From the NCBI GenBank assembly GCA_963545205.1, contig CAUUHW010000011.1, positions 1 to 64,000 of the forward strand: 64,000 bases of DNA, written 5' to 3'. The position numbers were made by a program, and so were the translations under genes. Of this stretch, positions 8,819 to 18,079 are shown piece by piece (the stretch's first letter is position 1; each line of letters starts with the position of its first letter). The stretch is from CAUTYU01 sp963545205 (GTDB lineage Bacteria; Desulfobacterota; Desulfovibrionia; Desulfovibrionales; Desulfomicrobiaceae). A model generated the notes under the pieces. It made no database searches. It was given only the letters and a program-made list of their open reading frames with translations, and was not told where the DNA came from.

Positions 8819-10132
8819 ATGAATCGTATTTTATTTTTTTTAAATTGTGGTTGTATCTTTTTGCTGGCTTCTTTTGCTTATGCGCAAGAACAGGTTAAAC
8901 CGGCAACACTGAAAGACTCTGTTGTGCTCGCGGTCAAAAATCATCCGAAAATCAAGGCCATGATGCACAACCGTGATGCCATGAGAGGCAATAAAGCTGC
9001 GGCCCTTGGCCGTTTTTTTCCTTCCTTGGATCTGCGTTCTTCTTTTGGAACACTGCAGCAAAGCGATCCCCTGACCAGGACAAGCAAGAAAGATGATGAC
9101 TTCAATACCTATATTGATACGAGCCTGAGTCTTCGGCTTAATCTTTTTGCCGGTTTTGGCGATGTGAATACCTATAAAGGAGCAAAGCGGCGTTTAAGTT
9201 CCGCTGAATATCGGCTGCATGATAATGTTGAGAGTATCGCGCTTGACGCGATCAGGGCCCATTATGATGTTGTGCGGGAAAGACGGCTGCTGGAACTGGC
9301 CAGAAAAAATATAGAGGATCATAAAATTCTGCTGGGCGCCATTGCCGAGCGGGTTCAGGGTGGCGCAACCGACCGGGCAGATGAGACACAGGCCAACAGC
9401 CGACTGTCCAGAGCTGAAACTACGCTGATTTCCTATCAGGGTAAATTGCGTAACGCGGAAGCCGATTATATCTGGGCCACAGGAGTTGCTCCCCGCCAGC
9501 TTTTGCAGCCGGTTTATCATGAAGACTTTTTGCTGGGCGATCTGGAGGTAATTCTGGAAGACTGTGAGACCAATAATCCAAAGATTCTGGCGGCAATGGA
9601 AGATGCCCGGGCTCTTGGATATGATGTTTGCGTTACCCGCGCCAAGTATCTTCCTCGTGTGGACGCGGTGGCCTCCAGTCATTACCGGAGCGATGTGAAA
9701 CATTCCGGAGAGTATGTCCGCGATCACCGCGGTGCTCTGGAGGCGTCCTGGAATCTTTTTAACGGTATGACAGATGTTCGTGTTACCCAAGTGGCCAAAG
9801 CCCGTGAAGAAGAGGGTTATGCCCTTTTTGAAAAAACCGCCCTGGACGTGAACCGAGATGTTGTGGCAGCTTGGTTTGATTATCAGACCGCAGTCAAGGA
9901 AGTGGAAAACTATAAGCGGACTTTGGATTTCAGCAGGGAAACCAATGAAATGTACATGGTACAGTTTAATGTTGGGCAACGCTCTTTGCTGGACATGCTG
10001 GATTCGCTGAACGAAGTCTTTAACAACAGCGTGTTGCTGGAAACCGCGCGAATGAACCGGAGCTACAGTCTGTACAAGCTGCTGGCCCTGCAGGGACGGC
10101 TGGTACGCGCGCTTGAAGTCAGCTATCAGTAG
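8819..10132 (+). CDS. TolC-family outer membrane efflux protein of the type I secretion system
   Basis: Outer-membrane channel completing the adhesin secretion machine. ATG at 8819 is chosen because a GGGGGGAG ribosome site precedes it and it begins a clean signal peptide ending in FAYAQE; an earlier in-frame Met at 8720 would bury that signal. 437 aa with two long alpha-helical repeats (OEP domains) and the conserved C-terminal NVGQRSLLDMLDSLNEV segment typical of the T1SS TolC family. Last gene of the Lap-type block, followed by two terminators. Family assignment is firm; coupling to the LapB/LapC pair is by context. Confidence 0.9.
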   Translation: MNRILFFLNCGCIFLLASFAYAQEQVKPATLKDSVVLAVKNHPKIKAMMHNRDAMRGNKAAALGRFFPSLDLRSSFGTLQQSDPLTRTSKKDDDFNTYIDTSLSLRLNLFAGFGDVNTYKGAKRRLSSAEYRLHDNVESIALDAIRAHYDVVRERRLLELARKNIEDHKILLGAIAERVQGGATDRADETQANSRLSRAETTLISYQGKLRNAEADYIWATGVAPRQLLQPVYHEDFLLGDLEVILEDCETNNPKILAAMEDARALGYDVCVTRAKYLPRVDAVASSHYRSDVKHSGEYVRDHRGALEASWNLFNGMTDVRVTQVAKAREEEGYALFEKTALDVNRDVVAAWFDYQTAVKEVENYKRTLDFSRETNEMYMVQFNVGQRSLLDMLDSLNEVFNNSVLLETARMNRSYSLYKLLALQGRLVRALEVSYQ

Positions 10133-10152
10133 TTGTTTACACGATCAGGTGA

Positions 10153-10182
10153 AAGAGAGGGGGCGCAGGCTCCCTCTTTTTT
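10153..10182 (+). terminator. Terminator hairpin after tolC-like gene
   Basis: AGAGGG pairs with CCCTCT around a GC-rich loop and is followed by a run of T, about 20 bases after the TolC stop. Confidence 0.7.
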
Positions 10183-10186
10183 GCAG

Positions 10187-10210
10187 ACCGTCCTTACAGG
10201 ACGGTTTTTT
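10187..10210 (+). terminator. Second, perfect terminator hairpin after tolC-like gene
   Basis: ACCGTCCT, a 3-base loop and AGGACGGT form a perfect 8-bp stem running straight into TTTTTT. Together with the preceding hairpin it makes a tandem terminator insulating recA from the adhesion operon. Confidence 0.85.
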
Positions 10211-10360
10211 ATTGGCGGCTGGAGACGAACTGCCGGTAACATTGGGGGCTGTTCTGCTATTTGCCCTGTTTGTCTGATTTTGTTACACTTTCCACCCTGC
10301 GGCAACAAGGCCGTTTTTATTCATAAAAAGAGTTGCGGGATCAGGCAACATGGAGGGTGT

Positions 10361-11425
10361 ATGGTAAAGAAAGGATCTGCTTCCCCGGAAGATCTGCGAA
10401 AAGAGGCACTGGAAACCGCTCTGGTAACCATTGAAAGGAAATTTGGACAGGGTTCGGTTATGCGTCTTTCTGACGAGGCACATCAGATTGTTCCGGTTAT
10501 TCCAACCGGTTCTATCGGCTTGGATCTGGCCCTTGGCGTGGGTGGAATCCCGCGTGGCCGGGTGAATGAAGTGTATGGGCCGGAATCGTCCGGTAAGACA
10601 ACGCTGGCCCTGCATATTATTGCCGAGGCGCAGAAACAGGGCGGAGTGGCTGCTTTTATTGATGCCGAGCACGCCCTTGATGTCAATTACGCCCGCCGCC
10701 TGGGCGTGGATACGGAAAGTTTGCTTGTGTCCCAGCCGGACTACGGCGAACAGGCCCTGGAAATCGCGGATTTGTTGGTGCGTTCCGGGGCCGTGGATAT
10801 CGTGGTTGTGGACTCTGTTGCCGCCCTTATCCCGCAGGCCGAGCTCGAAGGCAGTATGGGCGAGACCCAGGTGGGCGGACAGGCCAGACTGATGTCGCAC
10901 GCCATGCGCAAGCTGACCGGAACCATTCACAAGTCCAAAACCTGTGTCCTGTTTATCAACCAGGTGCGTATGAAAATCGGCATGACCGGTTATGGCAGCC
11001 CGGAAACCACAACCGGTGGAAATGCCCTGAAATTTTACGCCACTGTACGCATGGATATTCGGCGTATCCAGACCTTGAAAGACAAGGAAGAAAGTTTTGG
11101 AAACCGCGTGCGGGTCAAGGTGGTGAAAAACAAGGTTGCTCCGCCGTTTCGGGAAGCAAACTTTGATATCTTATATGGCACGGGTATTTCCCGTGAAAGC
11201 GAGCTTATTGACCTGGGCGTGGAACTCGGTGTGGTGGAAAAAAGTGGTTCCTGGTTCGCCTTTGGCTCTGAGCGATTGGGACAGGGTAAGGAAAACGTGC
11301 GGGCCATGCTGCAGGAAAATACCGAACTGCGCCAGCAAATCGAAGACAAGCTACTGGAACATCTGGGAGTAAAGGAAGAAGTGGTTGAAAGGTCAGAACC
11401 CGTAGAGCAGGGTGAGGAAGAATAA
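10361..11425 (+). CDS. recA: Recombinase A
   Basis: DNA-dependent ATPase for homologous recombination and SOS induction. ATG at 10361 follows GGAGGGTGT; the frame is open 76 codons further upstream but that stretch crosses two terminators and does not look coding. 354 aa, the normal RecA length. Walker A GPESSGKTT, the DAEHALD segment, the L1/L2-region stretch with GQARLMSHAMRKLT and the FINQVRMKIGMTGYGSPETT region are all present. The alaS start codon follows the recA stop without a gap, so recA and alaS are probably co-transcribed. I saw no convincing LexA box upstream, but the delta-proteobacterial LexA motif varies. Confidence 0.98.
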   Translation: MVKKGSASPEDLRKEALETALVTIERKFGQGSVMRLSDEAHQIVPVIPTGSIGLDLALGVGGIPRGRVNEVYGPESSGKTTLALHIIAEAQKQGGVAAFIDAEHALDVNYARRLGVDTESLLVSQPDYGEQALEIADLLVRSGAVDIVVVDSVAALIPQAELEGSMGETQVGGQARLMSHAMRKLTGTIHKSKTCVLFINQVRMKIGMTGYGSPETTTGGNALKFYATVRMDIRRIQTLKDKEESFGNRVRVKVVKNKVAPPFREANFDILYGTGISRESELIDLGVELGVVEKSGSWFAFGSERLGQGKENVRAMLQENTELRQQIEDKLLEHLGVKEEVVERSEPVEQGEEE

Positions 11426-14071
11426 ATGAAAGCCGCTGACATTCGCGCCAGTTTTCTTGACTATTTTGGCCGCAATAAACACCAGCCGGTTGCAAGTTCT
11501 TCACTTATTCCCAGAGACGACCCGTCTCTTTTGTTTACCAATGCTGGTATGGTGCAGTTCAAAAAGCTGTTTCTGGGACAGGAAAAAAGAGACTACGCGC
11601 GGGCTACAAGCTCTCAAAAATGTCTGCGGGTGGGCGGGAAACACAATGATCTGGAAAACGTGGGACGTACGGCCAGGCACCATACCTTTTTTGAAATGCT
11701 GGGTAATTTTTCCTTTGGTGATTATTTCAAGGAACAGGCCATTGAACTGGCCTGGAATTACGTGACCAGAGAATTGGCTTTGGATAAAAGCCGGTTGTAC
11801 GCGACTGTCTATCTTGATGACGATGAGGCCTGGGATTTGTGGAAGAAGATATCCGGCCTGCCTGACGAGCGGATTTTTCGGCTGGGAGAAAAAGAAAATT
11901 TCTGGGCCATGGGAGATACCGGCCCTTGTGGCCCGTGTTCGGAAATTCATATTGACCAGGGTGAACACATGGCCTGCGGCCCGAACTGTGGCATTGGCAA
12001 ATGCGATTGCGACCGGTTTCTGGAAATCTGGAATCTGGTTTTTATGCAGTTTGAGCGGGACGCGGGCGGCAAGATGACCCCGCTACCCAGACCGAGTATT
12101 GATACAGGCATGGGACTTGAGCGCATCGCGGCCGTGTGTCAGGGCGTGTATTCCAATTTTGATACGGATCTGTTTCAGAACCTGATTGGGTGTATGGCCG
12201 AGCGGGCCAGGGTCGGATACGGCAAGGACTCTGACGTTGACACTGCCTTGCGGGTCATCACTGATCATAGCCGGGCCATTGCCTTTTTGATTGCTGACGG
12301 TATGTTGCCTTCCAATGAAGGGCGGGGCTATGTTTTACGCCGTCTTATTCGCCGCGCACTGCGTTTTGGGCGGCTCATTGGTCTGAGTGAACCGTTTTTG
12401 TATAAAAGCAGTATGGACGTGGTGCGTGAAATGGGCAACTGCTATCCTGAACTGCACGGCAACAAAGATTTTATGGTTCGGGTGGTACGCAAGGAAGAAG
12501 AAAGTTTTGGCGAAGCCCTTGATAAGGGATTGCGGCTGCTGGAAGATGAAATGGACGCTTTGCGGCAGGCGGGAAAAGCCTGTCTGGGCGGAGCAGCGGC
12601 CTTTAAGCTCTACGACACCTATGGCTTTCCCCTTGATATTGTCAACGATGTTGTGGAGAAAAATGGATTTTGTGTTGATGATGCTGGTTTTCAGAAACTG
12701 ATGGACGAGCAGAAACAAAAGGCTCGTCAGGCTTGGAGCGGCAGCGGCGAAAAAGATATTGCCTCGCAGTTTGCTCCCCTGCTTGCGGCCGGACTGGAAA
12801 GCGAGTTTGTCGGCTATGAACTGGCCGAGGTCAAGAGCCGAATTGTGGCCCTGCTGGACAAGGACTCACGGCCCGTAGATGAGCTTGGGGAAGGCCAAAG
12901 CGGGTATGTGGTGACAGCCCGGACACCCTTTTACGCTGAATCCGGCGGTCAGGTCAGTGACAGCGGCGAAATGCACGGTCCGACAGGGGAGGCAAGAGTG
13001 GTGGCGGTTGTCAAGCCTGCTGCGGGGCTCATTGTGCATGGCGTTGAAATAACACAGGGGGCTTTTCTGGCTGACCAGAATGTGGTGCAGCGTCTGAACC
13101 GTACCCTGCGCCGGGCCGTGGCTGCGAATCATACCTGCACGCATCTGCTGCATGCTGCCTTGCGTTCTGTTTTGGGCGATCATGTCAAACAGGCGGGATC
13201 GCTGGTCAGCTCTGACCGTTTGCGCTTTGATTTCAGCCATATTTCACCGCTGACATCTGAAGAACGTCAGCAGGTTGAAGATCTTGTTAACAAGGCCATT
13301 AGCGAAGACCTCAAGCTTGAGGTCTCGGTCATGGATTACCGGACAGCGGTGCAGGAAAAGGGGGCAATGGCCCTGTTTGGCGAAAAATACACCGATGCAG
13401 TCCGGGTAGTTGATATCCCTGAGATATCACTTGAACTTTGCGGCGGTACGCATTTACAGTCAACAGCTCAGGCCCTGAGTTTTTGCATTCTTTCTGAAAA
13501 CGGAATTTCTTGCGGTGTGCGCCGGATTGAAGCCATAAGCGGTCAGGCCGCTCTTGATTTCTGGCGGGAGCGCAGAGATGAAACTGAAAAGTTGGCAGTT
13601 CTGCTCAAGTGCCGCCCTGCGGATGTCAGCGGCAGGGTTGCGTCTTTGCTGGAAGAAAACAAAAATCTGGCCAGGGAAAACAGAAAATTACAGGACAAGC
13701 TGATGTCTGCGGGAAGTTGTGATCTGGTACAGGGTTGTCAGGATGTTTGTGGGATCCGGCTGCTGGCCCATCGCGTTGACGGCGCGGATATGAACAGTTT
13801 GCGGTCTTTGATGGACGATCTGCGATCAAAAATCGCTTCCGGCGTGATTTGCCTAGCCGGGGAAAATCAGGGCAAGGTGATGCTTTTGTTGGCGGTGAGC
13901 AAGGATTTGCACGGCTGCTTTACCGCTCCCCAACTGATACGGAACGTGGCCAGTCATATTGGGGGCAGCGGCGGAGGCCGTCCTGATCTGGCTCAGGCCG
14001 GAGGTTCTGATGCCGCTGGTATTGAAAGGGCCTTTGCCTGTCTGAAATGTGAACTGGAAAAGAAAAAGTGA
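11426..14071 (+). CDS. alaS: Alanyl-tRNA synthetase
   Basis: Charges tRNA-Ala. 881 aa, full length. Class II catalytic core (NAGMVQFKKLFLG, HHTFFEMLGNFSFGDYFK, the GPCGPCSEIH loop), editing domain with the zinc motif HTCTHLLHAAL and CGGTH (LELCGGTHL), and the glycine-rich C-Ala domain (HIGGSGGGRPDLAQAGG). The gene begins immediately after recA and its ribosome site (GGTGAGG) lies in the recA 3' end, so translation is likely coupled. The PSP1-family gene follows 13 bases after the stop. Confidence 0.98.
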   Translation: MKAADIRASFLDYFGRNKHQPVASSSLIPRDDPSLLFTNAGMVQFKKLFLGQEKRDYARATSSQKCLRVGGKHNDLENVGRTARHHTFFEMLGNFSFGDYFKEQAIELAWNYVTRELALDKSRLYATVYLDDDEAWDLWKKISGLPDERIFRLGEKENFWAMGDTGPCGPCSEIHIDQGEHMACGPNCGIGKCDCDRFLEIWNLVFMQFERDAGGKMTPLPRPSIDTGMGLERIAAVCQGVYSNFDTDLFQNLIGCMAERARVGYGKDSDVDTALRVITDHSRAIAFLIADGMLPSNEGRGYVLRRLIRRALRFGRLIGLSEPFLYKSSMDVVREMGNCYPELHGNKDFMVRVVRKEEESFGEALDKGLRLLEDEMDALRQAGKACLGGAAAFKLYDTYGFPLDIVNDVVEKNGFCVDDAGFQKLMDEQKQKARQAWSGSGEKDIASQFAPLLAAGLESEFVGYELAEVKSRIVALLDKDSRPVDELGEGQSGYVVTARTPFYAESGGQVSDSGEMHGPTGEARVVAVVKPAAGLIVHGVEITQGAFLADQNVVQRLNRTLRRAVAANHTCTHLLHAALRSVLGDHVKQAGSLVSSDRLRFDFSHISPLTSEERQQVEDLVNKAISEDLKLEVSVMDYRTAVQEKGAMALFGEKYTDAVRVVDIPEISLELCGGTHLQSTAQALSFCILSENGISCGVRRIEAISGQAALDFWRERRDETEKLAVLLKCRPADVSGRVASLLEENKNLARENRKLQDKLMSAGSCDLVQGCQDVCGIRLLAHRVDGADMNSLRSLMDDLRSKIASGVICLAGENQGKVMLLLAVSKDLHGCFTAPQLIRNVASHIGGSGGGRPDLAQAGGSDAAGIERAFACLKCELEKKK

Positions 14072-14084
14072 GTGGCAAACAGCT

Positions 14085-15053
14085 ATGAGTCAGGTTGTAG
14101 GGCTAAAATTCAATAACTATCGTCCGGTACTTTTTTACCGCGCCGCGCCGTATCAGTTGCAAAAGGGAGAACACGTGCTGATCAAGGCGGAAGAAGGTGT
14201 CAGCCTGGGGCAGGTGGTTATTGTCCGCGAACAGGAAGAAAGGGACGCGGAACTGGAACCTGTGTATCGTCTGGCTACCCGGGAAGACCTGTGCGGCTGG
14301 GAGGAAAATCAGTCTCTTGAAAGGGAATCCTTTCTGTTTTGCCGGCAGTGTATTCAGCAGCAACGCCTGAATATGAAGCTGGTTGGAGTGGAAGTCTTTT
14401 TTGACCGCACGAAAATGATTTTTTATTTTACCGCGCCGGGCCGGATTGACTTCAGGGATCTGGTCAAGGAACTGGTCCAGCACTACCGTACCCGCATAGA
14501 ATTGCGCCAGATTGGCGTGCGGCATGAGACCCAGATGTTGGGGACAATCGGCAGTTGCGGCCAGGTATGCTGCTGCCGCCGTTTTTTGCGGCAGTTTGAG
14601 CCGGTGACAATCAAGATGGCCAAGGATCAGGATCTGTTTCTCAACCCGGCCAAGATTTCCGGTTCCTGCGGTCGATTACTGTGCTGTCTGGCCTATGAAA
14701 AGGACACCTATATTGAGTTCCGCAAGCGTCTGCCTAAAATGGGACGCTGGACCCAGACTCAGGATGGCCGGATGCGGCCGTTGCGAGCCAATCTGTTTCG
14801 GAACTCATTGACCGTGCTGACAGACCAGAATGAAGAGAGGGAAATTTTTCTGGATGAATGGCAGGGGCTTGTTCAGGGCGCAGAAGACGCTGAAAAGAAG
14901 CAGGAAAGCAAGGTACCTGGAAAGCTGCATGCCGATAGAGAGGAAAAACCCGGCTCAGACAAAAGAAACAGACCGTATAAATCGGGCAAACCAGTACGCG
15001 GTCACAACTACAACCCAGATAAAGATGCTTGTGAAAGCGAGGTTGTCAGCTGA
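14085..15053 (+). CDS. PSP1/RicT (YaaT) family protein
   Basis: 322 aa. The PSP1 C-terminal domain has the typical cysteine-rich signature GTIGSCGQVCCCRRFL and KISGSCGRLLCCLAYE. In Bacillus the relative RicT (YaaT) forms an Fe-S-containing Ric complex that affects RNA processing and phosphorelay; the role in sulfate reducers is not established. ATG at 14085 is used, as the in-frame codons before it overlap the alaS end. The C-terminal 50 residues are charged and low in complexity. It lies in an alaS-PSP1-metG run that makes a translation-linked operon; PSP1 genes are often near metG. Confidence 0.88.
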   Translation: MSQVVGLKFNNYRPVLFYRAAPYQLQKGEHVLIKAEEGVSLGQVVIVREQEERDAELEPVYRLATREDLCGWEENQSLERESFLFCRQCIQQQRLNMKLVGVEVFFDRTKMIFYFTAPGRIDFRDLVKELVQHYRTRIELRQIGVRHETQMLGTIGSCGQVCCCRRFLRQFEPVTIKMAKDQDLFLNPAKISGSCGRLLCCLAYEKDTYIEFRKRLPKMGRWTQTQDGRMRPLRANLFRNSLTVLTDQNEEREIFLDEWQGLVQGAEDAEKKQESKVPGKLHADREEKPGSDKRNRPYKSGKPVRGHNYNPDKDACESEVVS

Positions 15054-15116
15054 ATTGTTCAGGTGCCCAGGCAGATTTGCGGACCTTGATGGCAATTTTA
15101 AGAGCAGGAGGTTTTT

Positions 15117-17006
15117 TTGAGCCAGTTTTATATTTCAACTCCAATTTATTATGTGAACGCGCAACCGCATCTTGGGCATGCTTATACAACCATTGTGGCT
15201 GACAGCCTGAACCGCTGGAACCGTCTTGCCGGAAAAAAAACCTTTTTTTTGACAGGCACGGACGAACACGGCGACAAGATTGTCAAGGCAGCGGAAAAAA
15301 ACAACCTGGCCCCCAGGAAATACACAGATACAATCAGCGCCCAGTTTCAGGATTTATGGCCTTGTATGCGGGTGGAGTATACCCGTTTTATCCGCACCAC
15401 AGACCCTGATCATATCGCTTGCGTGCAGGATTTTTTACAGCGGGTGTACGACAAGGGCGACATCTATTTCGCCGAATACGGTGGCCATTACTGTTTTGGG
15501 TGCGAACGGTTTTACACAGAAAAGGAACTGGAAAAAGGACTGTGTCCTGACCACCAGGCGGCACCGGAATTTATTCAGGAAAAAAATTATTTTTTCCGCA
15601 TGCAGAAGTATATTGAGCCGCTTCGCAAACATATTGAAGACACCCCCGATTTTATTCAGCCGGCCCATTACCGCAACGCTGTGCTGGCCATGTTGCGTGA
15701 AGATTTGGGCGACTTGTGTATCTCACGTCCCAAATCCCGTCTGACCTGGGGCATTGAACTGCCTTTTGACACTGATTTTGTGACCTATGTCTGGTTTGAC
15801 GCGCTGCTCAATTATATTACTGGTCTGGGCGGTCTTGAAAGTGACGGTTACAGGACATTCTGGCCTGTGGCTCAGCATGTGGTGGCCAAGGATATTTTGA
15901 AGCCGCACGCCGTGTTCTGGCCAACCATGCTGCTTTCTGCCGGACTGCCGTTGTATCAGAAATTACTGGTACACGGCTACTGGACAGTCAATGAAACCAA
16001 GATGTCCAAGTCCCTGGGGAATGTTGTGGCGCCTTTGTCCCTGGCCCAAAAATATGGTCTGGATTCGTTTCGGTATTTTTTGCTCCGGGAAATGAATTTT
16101 GGACAGGACGCCTCATTTTCAGAAGAGGCGCTGGTTGGGCGCCTGAATGCTGATCTGGCCAACGATCTGGGGAATTTGTTCAGCCGTACCCTGACCATGA
16201 CCCATAAATTTCTGGACGGCAAAGTGCCGGAAGTCGCAAGCGAAAAACTGGCCGCAGACGAATGCGCCAAAACAGGGCAAAGGGCGTGCGCTAATTTTGG
16301 ACAGCTGTTTGGGCAGTGTCAGTTCGCACGGGCTTTGGAAGAACTCTGGGCGTTTGTGCGCTATCTGAACAAATATATTGACCAGAGCGCTCCCTGGACA
16401 CTGCACAAAAATGGAGAGACAGAGCAGTTGCGGATTGTGTTGAGGCTGGTGCTGGAAGGAATGCGCAAGGTCGCTGTTCTGCTCTGGCCGGTAATGCCGG
16501 ACAGCAGCGAAAAAATGCTGGCCCAGCTTGGAGACGTGAAAGGTGTTTTTGTTGATTTGCGGGAAGACATTTCTCGCTGGGATATGCTTGCTACCGGAAC
16601 AGAGGTGGCCAAACAGTCAAATCTATTTCCACGCTGTGAATTTCAGGTTCCGGCTGTCGAGCCGGTTGAAGAAGAAACAGAGTTGATTGAATTTGCCGAT
16701 TTTCAGCGCGTACACTTTCGTATTGGCACTGTGCTGGAAGCCAGGGCACACCCAAAAGCGGATAGGCTGTACCTGTTGCAGGTTGATGTGGGTGAAAGCC
16801 AGCCGCGCCAGATTGTGGCCGGACTGGCTGAGTTCTGGAAACTGGAGGAGTTGCCGGGGCGGCAGGTGGTTGTGGTTGCAAATTTGAAGCCGCGCAAGCT
16901 GCGCGGGGAAAAATCCGAAGGCATGGTGCTGGCTGTAAAAGATAAAGACGGTCTGGCCCTGCTTGCACCCAGTCGGGAAGTACCTGACGGCTCTGCTGTT
17001 TCCTGA
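15117..17006 (+). CDS. metG: Methionyl-tRNA synthetase with C-terminal tRNA-binding domain
   Basis: Charges tRNA-Met and tRNA-fMet. Begins with TTG at 15117, supported by AGGAGG a few bases before it; the first conserved residues (FYISTPIYYVNAQPHLGHAY) follow at once and no ATG is available. 629 aa. HIGH motif as PHLGHAY, a short Cys knuckle (HYCFGCERF), KMSKS at about residue 295, an alpha-helical anticodon-binding domain, and a C-terminal OB-fold tRNA-binding domain (FRIGTVLEARAHPKADRLY). The TTG start may reduce translation. Confidence 0.97.
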   Translation: MSQFYISTPIYYVNAQPHLGHAYTTIVADSLNRWNRLAGKKTFFLTGTDEHGDKIVKAAEKNNLAPRKYTDTISAQFQDLWPCMRVEYTRFIRTTDPDHIACVQDFLQRVYDKGDIYFAEYGGHYCFGCERFYTEKELEKGLCPDHQAAPEFIQEKNYFFRMQKYIEPLRKHIEDTPDFIQPAHYRNAVLAMLREDLGDLCISRPKSRLTWGIELPFDTDFVTYVWFDALLNYITGLGGLESDGYRTFWPVAQHVVAKDILKPHAVFWPTMLLSAGLPLYQKLLVHGYWTVNETKMSKSLGNVVAPLSLAQKYGLDSFRYFLLREMNFGQDASFSEEALVGRLNADLANDLGNLFSRTLTMTHKFLDGKVPEVASEKLAADECAKTGQRACANFGQLFGQCQFARALEELWAFVRYLNKYIDQSAPWTLHKNGETEQLRIVLRLVLEGMRKVAVLLWPVMPDSSEKMLAQLGDVKGVFVDLREDISRWDMLATGTEVAKQSNLFPRCEFQVPAVEPVEEETELIEFADFQRVHFRIGTVLEARAHPKADRLYLLQVDVGESQPRQIVAGLAEFWKLEELPGRQVVVVANLKPRKLRGEKSEGMVLAVKDKDGLALLAPSREVPDGSAVS

Positions 17007-17094
17007 AAGTCAGCCCTTCTGAAGCCGATTTGCCGCTGTTACGGATTGGGGCCAGATTGTTGGCGGGAAGTAAAAAACAGAAAGGCGATTTGTG

Positions 17095-17123
17095 TTGACA
17101 TCTTTTTGAGTCCGATGTATGTA
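17095..17123 (+). promoter_or_regulatory. Sigma-70-type promoter of tRNA-Ala
   Basis: TTGACA at 17095-17100 and TATGTA at 17118-17123 with a 17-bp spacer, ending 14 bases before the tRNA-Ala 5' end. Confidence 0.75.
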
Positions 17124-17137
17124 CTTTTTTCTTGTTT

Positions 17138-17213
<76 letters not shown>

Positions 17214-17220
17214 ATAATAC

Positions 17221-17252
17221 AAGGGCTTATGGTATGCCATGGGTCCTTTTTT
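17221..17252 (+). terminator. Terminator after tRNA-Ala
   Basis: A 12-bp stem including three to four G-U pairs (AAGGGCTTATGG / CCATGGGTCCTT) around TATG is followed by a run of T just past the tRNA CCA end. The remaining gap to the next gene at 17382 contains only that gene's leader. Confidence 0.7.
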
Positions 17253-17381
17253 GTTTTTCATAATTAGTTGCCAGATTGGCCAATGATGCCGTAAAAGCAG
17301 TAAGTTTTTTTGCACAGAACTTGAGAATAAATTGAAAAGGGATTATGGAGAGCAAAAACAGCACATAGCGCAGGAGGAAAT

Positions 17382-17990
17382 ATGAAAAAAGGTGTATTTT
17401 TTGGAGTAGGGCTTGTTTTGCTTACACTTGTAACAACAGCGTGCTGGGGGAGCGAATTGCCTTACATAGGTCTGAGCGTAGGGATAGTCATGCCAAATGA
17501 TTCCAGTATGCGGGTTGTAGATGATGATATTTCGTTCAAGTACGACGATGGATTTGCCGCTGCTGTGGCTCTTGGGCAGCGTTTTGGGCGGTTCAGGGGC
17601 GAAATTGAGTTTTCGTATCTAAGATTTAAGTTTGATACAGCAACCTATCAACAGCTAAGTACTTCTGTTGACGGGGCGTTCTCGAGCCTTTCTTTGCTGG
17701 CAAATGGATATTTAGACTTTGTAAACGATAGCGCTGTTACTCCGTTTCTTACCGCTGGAATTGGCGGGAGTCGTGTAAGAATTGGCGATACTGGATATGC
17801 TGCCCTGGAAGGAGATAGCGATACTGTTTTTGCGTATCAGGTTGGAGCCGGGGTTGGTGTCGCACTGAATACGGAAACCAGCATTGAGTTGAAATATCGT
17901 TATTTTGGTACGGAAGACCTCAATTTTGAGCGTGGAAAGATGAATTTTTCTGCTCACAATCTTTTTTGCTGTCTTCGGTATTCTTTTTGA
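17382..17990 (+). CDS. Small outer-membrane beta-barrel protein (opacity/OmpW-like), paralogue 1
   Basis: 202 aa with a signal peptide ending near TACWGSELP, then alternating hydrophobic strands and a C-terminal aromatic residue (CLRYSF), as in 8-stranded barrels of the Opa/OmpA-like/OmpW group. Segments GQRFGRFRGEIEFSY, NGYLDFV, TPFLTAGIGGSR, YQVGAGVGVAL and SIELKYRYF recur almost identically in the 205-aa protein at 62994-63611. The two also share the leader sequence just before the start (AGCAC-R-TAGCGCAGGAGGAA). Ligand or role unknown. Stands alone, downstream of tRNA-Ala and convergent with the SagB-type gene. Confidence 0.82.
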   Translation: MKKGVFFGVGLVLLTLVTTACWGSELPYIGLSVGIVMPNDSSMRVVDDDISFKYDDGFAAAVALGQRFGRFRGEIEFSYLRFKFDTATYQQLSTSVDGAFSSLSLLANGYLDFVNDSAVTPFLTAGIGGSRVRIGDTGYAALEGDSDTVFAYQVGAGVGVALNTETSIELKYRYFGTEDLNFERGKMNFSAHNLFCCLRYSF

Positions 17991-18040
17991 AGTATGAGCT
18001 GAATTTTTTACTGCGGATAAATCTCAGGATAAGTCATAAC

Positions 18041-18072
18041 AATGTCCGGTTCCAGATCAGGAACCGGACATT
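18041..18072. terminator. Perfect inverted repeat between convergent genes (probable bidirectional terminator)
   Basis: A 13-bp perfect stem (AATGTCCGGTTCC, its complement, 6-base loop) lies between the barrel-protein stop and the SagB-type stop. There is no long T run on either side, so its use as a terminator is inferred from strength and position. Confidence 0.6.
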
Positions 18073-18079
18073 GCCGTAT

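Noticed and set aside
10200..10360. LexA/SOS box ahead of recA
   Set aside because: I searched by eye for a palindromic operator and found none that convinces; the lineage motif may differ.
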